This document shows positions 5,335-11,000 of a stretch of 11,000 bases of DNA, piece by piece. The stretch's first letter is position 1. The number at the start of each line of letters is the position of its first letter. The position numbers were made by a program, and so were the translations under genes. The notes beneath the pieces are model-generated. The model ran no database searches and was not told the origin of the DNA. It was given only the letters and a program-made list of their open reading frames with translations. This DNA is from an uncultured Clostridia bacterium (GTDB lineage: Bacteria; Bacillota; Clostridia; TANB77; CAG-508). The stretch covers positions 1-11,000 of the forward strand of contig CANQMY010000024.1 in assembly GCA_947625075.1 (NCBI GenBank), read 5' to 3'.

Positions 5335-6432
5335 ATGGTTACAGATATTAATTATTGGAGTAAAGTTATAAAGCGTATTTTCAGTCTTGCGCTAACATTA
5401 CTACTCTTGTTTTTAATATTTAAAATATCTGTTTTTTATATACCATTTTTAATAGCTTTTGTGTTAGCTATATTTTTTGAACCATTAATTAAGAAAATGA
5501 TGAAAAAATTTAAATGGACAAGGCGTACAAGCTCGATTTTTGTTATTTTTTTGTCTATAGGAATATTAATTGGAATTATAGGATGGGGAACAGTAACTCT
5601 TTTCAATGAAGCAAGTAATTTATTGTCTAATTCAGGAGAATACATACAAAAAATTCAAGGAATTGTAGATGATTTTACTAAAAACAGTAGTCTTTTTGAA
5701 AAAATACCAAAAGATCTTTATTTAAGTATTCAAAATGCACAAAGTGAACTTATTTCAAGTGTTTCAACATGGATAACAAATTTGCTTTTAGGAATAAAAA
5801 ATTATATAGTAAAAATTCCAAATTTTATAATGTCAATTTTTTTTGTAATTATTTCTCTATATTTTATGTGTACAGATAAAATATATATCATAGATCAACT
5901 AGAACATCATCTGCCAGATATTTGGACTAAAAAAATCTCAAAATATATTCATAAAATTACTAAAAAATTAGGAAATTATATAAGGGCGGAGGCAACACTT
6001 GTTTTTATATCTTTTATTATATCTCTTATTGGATTTACTATATATAAAATTATGGGACTAAACATAGGATTTCCGCTTCTTATTAGTTTAGGCATAGCTT
6101 TTGTTGATGCACTTCCAATTTTAGGTTCGGGTACAATAATGGCACCATGGGCAATTATTGAAGTTATAAATGGAGATATTAAACTAGGAATTGCAATAGT
6201 TATTCTATGGGCAATAATGGGAATAGTTAGAAATGTATTAGAACCTAAACTTGTAAGTAAACATATAGGAATACACCCAGTATTTACTTTAATTGCAATG
6301 TTTACTGGTTATAAAATTATAGGTTTTTTTGGAATGATTTTAGGTCCGATTTTATTAATAGTTTTAAAAGAAATATATACTCCTTTAATAGATAAAGGAG
6401 TATTAAGAAGTATATTTGATAGAAATAGTTAA
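5335..6432 (+). CDS. ytvI: AI-2E family transporter, YtvI-like sporulation membrane protein
   Basis: Integral membrane protein of the AI-2E/UPF0118 permease family, about 365 residues. It begins with two hydrophobic segments (about 15-50), including YIPFLIAFVLAIFFEPLIKK. A third helix follows (about 65-90), then an extracytoplasmic-type stretch (about 90-155), and then several C-terminal helices. The family signature near the C-terminus is strong: DALPILGSGTIMAPWAI, then VRNVLEPKLVSKHIGIHPVFTLIAM and GFFGMILGPI. The LPILGSGT...PWAI and EPK...GIHP pattern fits the sporulation protein YtvI better than the quorum-signal exporter members; the transported substrate is unknown in this subgroup. Two adjacent ATGs exist (5332 and 5335). 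GGAG at 5325-5328 is 6 bases from the second and only 3 from the first, so 5335 is preferred. The gene is convergent with the next one, sharing 4 bases at the stops. Family sure, YtvI orthology likely but unproven. Confidence 0.85.
   Translation: MVTDINYWSKVIKRIFSLALTLLLLFLIFKISVFYIPFLIAFVLAIFFEPLIKKMMKKFKWTRRTSSIFVIFLSIGILIGIIGWGTVTLFNEASNLLSNSGEYIQKIQGIVDDFTKNSSLFEKIPKDLYLSIQNAQSELISSVSTWITNLLLGIKNYIVKIPNFIMSIFFVIISLYFMCTDKIYIIDQLEHHLPDIWTKKISKYIHKITKKLGNYIRAEATLVFISFIISLIGFTIYKIMGLNIGFPLLISLGIAFVDALPILGSGTIMAPWAIIEVINGDIKLGIAIVILWAIMGIVRNVLEPKLVSKHIGIHPVFTLIAMFTGYKIIGFFGMILGPILLIVLKEIYTPLIDKGVLRSIFDRNS
6377..6403 (-). terminator. Hairpin inside the permease 3' end, likely terminator of the convergent gene
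   Basis: Two perfectly complementary 11-base arms (6377-6387 and 6393-6403, core ACTCCTTTA/TAAAGGAGT) flank a 5-base loop. On the minus strand the stem is followed by the T-rich run ATATTTCTTTT, as in an intrinsic terminator. It lies 26 bases beyond the stop of the minus-strand gene, inside the coding end of the opposite permease gene. It is less convincing in the plus direction, where no T-run follows. Confidence 0.55.
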
Positions 6433-6944
6433 ATAGTAGGAGGATAAACATATTCATCACTAGGCGCCGAAATTTCTTTTATATCTATTACTTTTAATAT
6501 AGGCATTTCACCCTTATAATTTCCTCTTATTATTGTTCCAGTAACTTCAACCCATTCTCCATCTTTGAAATTAGATGAATTATCATATTCAGTTAATATT
6601 CCTACAACTACACCACTATTTACAGAATTTAAAATCATGGTTCTAGATAGTACAAATTGAGTATTATTAAAATCTGGCATTCTATAAACATAACCAGTTA
6701 ATTTTACTTTCATATCAATGTAATCATCTATATTTTCATGAGCATCTTTTAAAAAATTTGTATAATCATTACTTGGAATTTCAATAATATTTATATTTTC
6801 TTGAACTATATTACCTTCTTCTTTAGATGTTTTGTATACTGAAAATATTGAGAAAAGTAGTAAAAAAATTGCTAATATTACAGTTATTATTATTAATATT
6901 TTAGCTGTTTTATTTTTATTTAGTTTTATATTATGTACAAACAT
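6429..6944 (-). CDS. Membrane-anchored protein with YcgQ (TIGR03943/DUF1980) C-terminal-like domain
   Basis: The 171-residue product starts at the ATG 6944-6942, preceded by GAGGAA about 6 bases upstream. Residues 14-37 form a single transmembrane helix with a short Lys-rich cytoplasmic N-terminus, so the remainder should face outward. Residues 60-168 resemble the C-terminal half of YcgQ/TIGR03943 proteins: YTNFLKDAHENIDDYIDMKVKL, then GYVYRMPDF, QFVLSR (96-101), GILTEY, DGEWVEVTGTI (128-138), and a final EYVYPP. The domain is probably a small beta-barrel of OB type. In YcgQ proteins the R..I..CC.AD segment carries paired cysteines; here that place reads NSVNSG (106-111), so the Cys pair is absent. 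The usual N-terminal multi-helix part is replaced by one anchor, and no YcgR-type permease is adjacent. Function unknown; the homology call is from memory of the family pattern. Confidence 0.7.
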   Translation of the reverse strand: MFVHNIKLNKNKTAKILIIITVILAIFLLLFSIFSVYKTSKEEGNIVQENINIIEIPSNDYTNFLKDAHENIDDYIDMKVKLTGYVYRMPDFNNTQFVLSRTMILNSVNSGVVVGILTEYDNSSNFKDGEWVEVTGTIIRGNYKGEMPILKVIDIKEISAPSDEYVYPPTI

Positions 6945-7072
6945 AATAATTTCCTCACTTTCTACAAAAATATTGAAAAAAATTAAAATTTTAGATATAA
7001 AGAATTTATAATAAAAATATATTTAGAAAGTATGAATATTATTCAAAAATTTTTAACTTAAAAAAACAAAAC

Positions 7073-7101
7073 TTGTAATTTACATAATATTATGGTATAA
7101 T
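7073..7101 (+). promoter_or_regulatory. Strong extended -10 promoter for the 248-residue protein
   Basis: The -35 box TTGTAA (7073-7078), a 17-base spacer, and the extended -10 TGGTATAAT (7093-7101) make a near-ideal sigma-A promoter. The predicted start near 7108 gives a leader of about 45 bases that ends in the strong ribosome binding site AAAGGAGG. Confidence 0.8.
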
Positions 7102-7152
7102 ATTGATTATAGTCTTTTAAATTGGAGATAATAAGAAAGGAGGCAAAGAATT

Positions 7153-7899
7153 ATGACTCTAAATGATATAATAGAGACTTTTAGAAATAATAAAGAACTT
7201 TTAGAAAAAGCTACTAATGCAGATAATAGTAACTTTAAATTTAATTTTGACAAAGCAATAGATATTTTAAATAGATTTAGAGAATTTGAATCGGCATTTT
7301 TAGAAAAAAAATCATTAGTTGTAACAAATGGTAACCCATATATTACAATAATTCTTTGCATGCAAGCAATTTCTCAAAATATTTCACTAACAATTAATGT
7401 TCAAGATACAATGACAAATTTAAATAGTGAGATAGTAAATTTATTTGGACTATATTTAAATGAAGAAGGTCCAAAAATAAAAAGCTATATGTCTCCAAAA
7501 GAATTTATTGAATTTAAGGCAGATGATATAGTTGTAATTGATGATAAATCCAAATTTTATTTTTTAAGAGATGAATTAAAAATTAAAGTAAGATATGTAT
7601 CACTTCTAAATATTGATCTTTACACTGATTTAGATAATTTATCTTCATTAACAAATACAATAAATGATTATTGTAATAAAGAAATTATTGGATTAGATAT
7701 TCATTCAAATGAATCAATAGACGATTTTGTAAAAGAAACAAATAAATATGAAGGTGGAAATATTGCATTAATTTTATCTAAAGACAAAATTAATCAAATG
7801 GATTTAAGTGATAGATTAGTTGATAAAAAAGTTTATTATAATTGTAATCCATTTTCAAAACTAGAAAGTGATGTAGCATTAAAAAATATATTAAAATAA
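7153..7899 (+). CDS. Hypothetical protein, possible reduced aldehyde-dehydrogenase-like fold
   Basis: No family is recognised with confidence. The 248-residue product is acidic/Lys-rich and soluble-looking, with no signal or membrane segment. An N-terminal helical part (1-50) is followed by KKSLVVTNGNPYITIILCMQAISQN (52-76). This resembles the nucleotide-side segment of aldehyde dehydrogenases (a strand, P-x-NP, then a helix over small residues). Later ESIDDFVKETNKYEGGNIALILSKDK (187-212) and KKVYYNCNPF (225-234) recall the ALDH pattern 'DAI..AN...YGL.A.VFT.D ... G.V.VN'. The intervening catalytic domain, with its Cys and Glu, has no counterpart, since the protein is about half the usual length. 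It may therefore be a non-catalytic derivative, or the likeness may be accidental. The start is supported by AAAGGAGG 9 bases upstream. The gene is a single transcription unit with its own strong promoter and a clear terminator. Confidence 0.8.
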   Translation: MTLNDIIETFRNNKELLEKATNADNSNFKFNFDKAIDILNRFREFESAFLEKKSLVVTNGNPYITIILCMQAISQNISLTINVQDTMTNLNSEIVNLFGLYLNEEGPKIKSYMSPKEFIEFKADDIVVIDDKSKFYFLRDELKIKVRYVSLLNIDLYTDLDNLSSLTNTINDYCNKEIIGLDIHSNESIDDFVKETNKYEGGNIALILSKDKINQMDLSDRLVDKKVYYNCNPFSKLESDVALKNILK

Positions 7900-7901
7900 A
7901 A

Positions 7902-7949
7902 GGGGTATTTTATATAAAAATTTTAATTATAATAAAATACTCTTTTTTT
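7902..7949 (+). terminator. Intrinsic terminator after the 248-residue protein
   Basis: GGGGTATTTTAT (7902-7913) pairs with ATAAAATACTCT (7932-7943), containing two G-T wobbles, and is followed by TTTTTT (7944-7949). It begins three bases after the stop codon. The A-run before and T-run after the stem can extend the pairing and may let it work in both directions. It separates this unit from secA. Confidence 0.85.
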
Positions 7950-7992
7950 ATTTAAAAAAGTAAAATAAAACATATTAAATTATTAAAAAACA

Positions 7993-8021
7993 TTGCAAAA
8001 AAGGTAATAAAGTGATATAGT
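7993..8021 (+). promoter_or_regulatory. Extended -10 promoter for secA
   Basis: TTGCAA (7993-7998), a 17-base spacer, and TGATATAGT (8013-8021, extended -10 TGn plus TATAGT) form a good sigma-A promoter. The start would be near 8028 with a leader of about 80 bases. An 8-base palindrome TTACGTAA (8021-8028) covers the start region; its meaning is unclear. A second TATAAT (8066-8071) has no usable -35 box. I see no further structure in the leader. Confidence 0.7.
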
Positions 8022-8109
8022 TACGTAAGTATATTTTTGTTTTAAAAATGACAAAAGACTAAAATTATAATACTATAAAAAATAAATTACAAAGAAAGAG
8101 GAATTTTTA

Positions 8110-10857
8110 ATGAAATTATTTAAATCTTATAGTGAAAAAGAAGTAAAAAGAGTTATGCCATTAGTTAATAAAATTAATTCTTTAGAAGAAGAAATGGAAA
8201 AACTTACAGATAATGAACTTAAAGAAAAAACATCATATTTTAAAAAATTATTACAAGAGGGAAAAACTCTTGACGATATACTTCCAGAAGCTTTTGCAGT
8301 TGTTAGAGAAGCGGCAAAAAGAGTTATTGGAATGAGACATTTTGATGTACAATTAATAGGTGGAATAATACTTCATCAAGGTAGAATAGCTGAAATGAAA
8401 ACTGGTGAAGGAAAAACATTAGTTGCAACACTTCCAGCATATTTAAATGCTTTAACAGGAAAAGGAGTTCATATTATAACTGTAAATGACTATTTAGCAA
8501 AAAGAGATAGTGAATGGATGGGAAAAGTTTATACATTCTTAGGATTAACTGTAGGACTTGTTATTAGTGGTATGAAACCAAATGAGAAACAAAAAGCATA
8601 TAATTGTGATATTACTTATGGAACTAACAATGAATTCGGATTTGATTATCTAAGAGATAACATGGTTGTATATAAAAATCAATTAGTTCAAAGAGAACTT
8701 AATTATGCAATCGTTGATGAAATAGATAGTATATTAATTGATGAGGCAAGAACTCCACTTATTATTTCAGGTCGTGCTAATCAAGCTTCAGATATATATA
8801 AAAAGGCAGATAGATTTGTTGCTAAATTAGAAGCAAAAACAATTATCGAAGAGGATGTAAAAGATATTGTTCAAGAAGAAGATAATGAAAAATATGATTA
8901 TATTGTTGATTTGAAGGCAAAATCAGCATCTCTTACACAAAAAGGTATAGCTAAAGCTGAAAAAGAATTTGGATTAGAGAATTTTAATGATATAGATAAT
9001 TCAGAATTAGTACATGCTGTTAACCAAGCTTTAAGAGCACATGGAATAATGAAGAAAGATGTTGATTACATAGTTAAAGATGGAGAAGTTTTAATTGTTG
9101 ATGAATTTACAGGACGTATTATGTATGGAAGAAGATATAATAATGGTTTACATCAAGCAATTGAAGCAAAAGAACATGTAAAAGTTGCTGATGAATCAAA
9201 AACACTTGCAAATATTACATTCCAAAATTATTTTAGAATGTATGATAAACTTTCTGGAATGACTGGTACAGCTATGACAGAAGAAGAAGAATTCCAAGAA
9301 ATATACAGATTAGATGTTATTGAAATACCAACTAATAAGCCTATGATAAGACAGGATCATTCAGATATAATATATAAAAATGAAGATTCAAAATTTAGAG
9401 CAGTTATTAATGATATAAAAGAAAGTTATAAAAAGGGTCAACCAGTTTTAGTTGGTACTGTTTCAATAGAAAAATCTGAAAAATTAAGTAAAATGCTTAA
9501 TAAAGAAGGAATCCCTCATCAAGTATTAAATGCTAAATTTCATGAAAAAGAAGCTGAAATAATTGCTCAAGCAGGTAAGTATAAAGCAGTAACTATTGCA
9601 ACTAATATGGCAGGACGTGGTACTGATATTGTTCTTGGTGGTAATAGTGAATATCTTGCTAAACAAGAAATGAGAAATAAGTATACTTATGAAGAAATTG
9701 AAGAGGCAACAGCTTTTAATGAAACAAATGATGAGAAGATAATTGCAAGAAGAGAAGAATTTAGAAATTTAGTTAAAAAATTTGATAAAGGAATAGAAGA
9801 TGAAAAACAAAAAGTAATAGATGCAGGCGGACTTAAAATAATTGGTACAGAAAGACATGAATCAAGGCGTATTGATAACCAATTAAGAGGTCGTTCTGGA
9901 CGTCAAGGAGATCCAGGAGAGTCAAGATTTTATATTGCACTTGATGATGACTTAATGAAAATCTTTGGTGGAGGAACAATAACAAAATTATATAATTCAC
10001 TTGGTGTAAGTGAAGATATGCCTATTGAAGTGAAAATGATTTCTAAAGCGGTAGAAAATGCTCAAAAGAAAGTTGAAGGAAGAAACTTTAGCATTAGAAA
10101 AAATGTACTTCAATATGATGATGTAATGAATAGACAAAGAGAAACTATCTATTCACAAAGAAGAGAAGTATTAGATGGTGAAAATTTAAAAGATAGTATT
10201 TTGGCAATGATAAAATCTGTTGCAGAAGAAGTTGTACCTTCATATATAAATGGTGAATCTAATGATGAAGAAGGACTACTTCAAGAAGTTTCAAATATAT
10301 TTGGAATAGAATCTTTAGATGTATTAAAACAAAAAGACTATAATGAGGTTGATGTTTTAAATGAGTTACAACAAAAAGCATTAGATATTTATGAAAATAA
10401 ATGTGAAAAATTTGGAGAATCTGTAAGAGAACTTGAAAGAGTTGTTTTATTAAAAATTGTTGATCAAAAATGGATGGAACATATCGACAATATGGATGAA
10501 CTTAAAAAAGGCGTTGGGCTTCGTGCTTATGGTCAAAAAGATCCAATTGTTGTTTATAGAGAAGAAGGATCTGTTATGTTTGATCAAATGATTTTAGATA
10601 TTAAATTTGATGTTGTAAGATTACTTATGCATGCAACCAAAAGAGATGAAAATCAAGAAAGAAAAGAATCAGCAAGAATAATAGATGCTAAATTACAAGA
10701 AAAATCTGCAATTGAATTAGTTGATGGTAAGCTTTCTCCTAAAGAAGGTGGAATAAATAAAACAATTGTTAATGATAAACCTAAAATTGGTAGAAATGAT
10801 CCATGTTATTGCGGGTCAGGTAAAAAATATAAAAATTGTCACGGAAAAAATCAATAA
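8110..10857 (+). CDS. secA: Protein translocase subunit SecA (preprotein translocase ATPase)
   Basis: SecA is the ATP-driven motor that pushes unfolded preproteins through SecYEG at the cytoplasmic membrane. The 915 residues contain all expected parts: NBD1 with Walker A MKTGEGKT (96-103) and the DEAD-type Walker B VDEID (202-206); the preprotein cross-linking region after ISGR (219-222); DEFTGR (331-336); SGMTGTA (382-388); NBD2 with ATNMAGRGTDIVLGG (497-511) and QLRGRSGRQG (591-600); helical scaffold and wing regions; and a C-terminal zinc-binding tail with C899, C901, C910 and H911 (CxC...CH), which also binds SecB or lipids in other bacteria. A segment of roughly 58 residues between GGN (511-513) and GLKIIGTERHES accounts for part of the length excess over the 841-residue Bacillus protein. 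GAGG 8 bases before the ATG fixes the start. It has its own promoter; the next gene begins 20 bases downstream, probably co-transcribed. Confidence 0.98.
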   Translation: MKLFKSYSEKEVKRVMPLVNKINSLEEEMEKLTDNELKEKTSYFKKLLQEGKTLDDILPEAFAVVREAAKRVIGMRHFDVQLIGGIILHQGRIAEMKTGEGKTLVATLPAYLNALTGKGVHIITVNDYLAKRDSEWMGKVYTFLGLTVGLVISGMKPNEKQKAYNCDITYGTNNEFGFDYLRDNMVVYKNQLVQRELNYAIVDEIDSILIDEARTPLIISGRANQASDIYKKADRFVAKLEAKTIIEEDVKDIVQEEDNEKYDYIVDLKAKSASLTQKGIAKAEKEFGLENFNDIDNSELVHAVNQALRAHGIMKKDVDYIVKDGEVLIVDEFTGRIMYGRRYNNGLHQAIEAKEHVKVADESKTLANITFQNYFRMYDKLSGMTGTAMTEEEEFQEIYRLDVIEIPTNKPMIRQDHSDIIYKNEDSKFRAVINDIKESYKKGQPVLVGTVSIEKSEKLSKMLNKEGIPHQVLNAKFHEKEAEIIAQAGKYKAVTIATNMAGRGTDIVLGGNSEYLAKQEMRNKYTYEEIEEATAFNETNDEKIIARREEFRNLVKKFDKGIEDEKQKVIDAGGLKIIGTERHESRRIDNQLRGRSGRQGDPGESRFYIALDDDLMKIFGGGTITKLYNSLGVSEDMPIEVKMISKAVENAQKKVEGRNFSIRKNVLQYDDVMNRQRETIYSQRREVLDGENLKDSILAMIKSVAEEVVPSYINGESNDEEGLLQEVSNIFGIESLDVLKQKDYNEVDVLNELQQKALDIYENKCEKFGESVRELERVVLLKIVDQKWMEHIDNMDELKKGVGLRAYGQKDPIVVYREEGSVMFDQMILDIKFDVVRLLMHATKRDENQERKESARIIDAKLQEKSAIELVDGKLSPKEGGINKTIVNDKPKIGRNDPCYCGSGKKYKNCHGKNQ

Positions 10858-10877
10858 TTTATTAAAAAGGAGTTTTT

Positions 10878-11000
10878 ATGAGAATTGCATTTTTTACAGA
10901 TATACATGGTAATTTACCAGCATTAAAATCTATTTTAAATGATATTAAAAATAATAATATTGATAAGATAATTTGTCTTGGAGATGTTGTTGGATTAGGT
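10878..11000 (+). CDS. Metallophosphoesterase family protein, N-terminal fragment
   Basis: Only the first 41 codons are in the window. The ATG at 10878 follows GGAG (10869-10872) by 5 bases. The sequence begins MRIAFFTDIHGNLPALKSIL and reaches CLGDVVGLG at 33-41. These are the first two metal-binding blocks of calcineurin-like phosphoesterases: D8, H10 (DxH) and D36 (GDxxG). The DIHGN...AL...L plus CLGDVVG pattern is typical of the YfcE-like/protein-phosphatase-like bacterial group that hydrolyses phosphoesters with two metal ions. The substrate cannot be told from the fragment. With only 20 bases after secA and no terminator between, it is likely in the same transcript. Confidence 0.85.
   Translation, partial: MRIAFFTDIHGNLPALKSILNDIKNNNIDKIICLGDVVGLG

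Noticed and set aside
5436..5645. 69-codon minus-strand frame inside the AI-2E gene
   Set aside because: Shadow of a membrane-protein coding frame, no translation signals.
7018..7046. Minus-strand promoter (TTGAAT ... AATATA) for the YcgQ-like gene
   Set aside because: The -10 box is poor at every reasonable spacing, and AT-rich sequence gives many such matches; no promoter can be chosen confidently.
7107..7361. 84-codon minus-strand frame over the start of the 248-residue gene
   Set aside because: It runs against a strong promoter, ribosome binding site and coding frame on the plus strand, and has no signals of its own.

Overview
The window looks like a piece of chromosome from a very AT-rich, Gram-positive, Clostridia-like member of the Bacillota, probably uncultured. 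The signs are coding sequence at roughly 20-30% GC, almost exclusive AGA arginine codons, strong GGAGG-type ribosome binding sites, canonical sigma-A promoters (several TTGxxx-17-TATAAT), a Firmicutes-type SecA, and a YtvI-like membrane protein of the kind found in endospore formers. This assignment is inferred from style and gene content; no marker gene is decisive.

Layout. The left edge (1-522, minus) holds the N-terminal two thirds of dapB (lysine/diaminopimelate pathway), at a visibly higher GC content than everything else. Next, at 715-819 on the minus strand, is a 34-residue asparagine-rich mini-protein with its own ribosome binding site and a strong hairpin terminator. From 892 onward the plus strand carries a cytidylate-kinase-family gene and murD (peptidoglycan precursor synthesis), apparently co-transcribed, followed by an unrecognised Asn-rich protein (3172-3921). 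Its stop codon overlaps a consensus promoter for an MFS transporter (TTG start). An AI-2E/YtvI-type permease follows. It converges exactly on a minus-strand membrane-anchored protein with a YcgQ-C-terminal-like domain; the two stop codons share one TTAA. A strong extended -10 promoter then drives an unrecognised 248-residue protein that faintly resembles a reduced aldehyde-dehydrogenase fold, ending in a clear intrinsic terminator. Finally, secA has its own promoter and is followed 20 bases later by the start of a metallophosphoesterase that runs off the right edge.

How the genes relate. dapB, murD and (through nucleotide supply) the cytidylate kinase all touch cell-envelope or core metabolism. 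SecA drives protein export. The permease and the Asn-rich protein could belong to sporulation. The transcription units are mostly short and separately promoted, so the region reads as ordinary housekeeping chromosome with a few poorly characterised lineage-specific genes. I see no phage, IS element, CRISPR array, RNA gene or defence system. The items most worth a second look are the Asn-rich mini-protein, the reduced ALDH-like protein, the YcgQ-like domain without its CC motif, the atypical CMP-binding residues of the kinase, the GC jump at dapB, and several regulatory hairpins.
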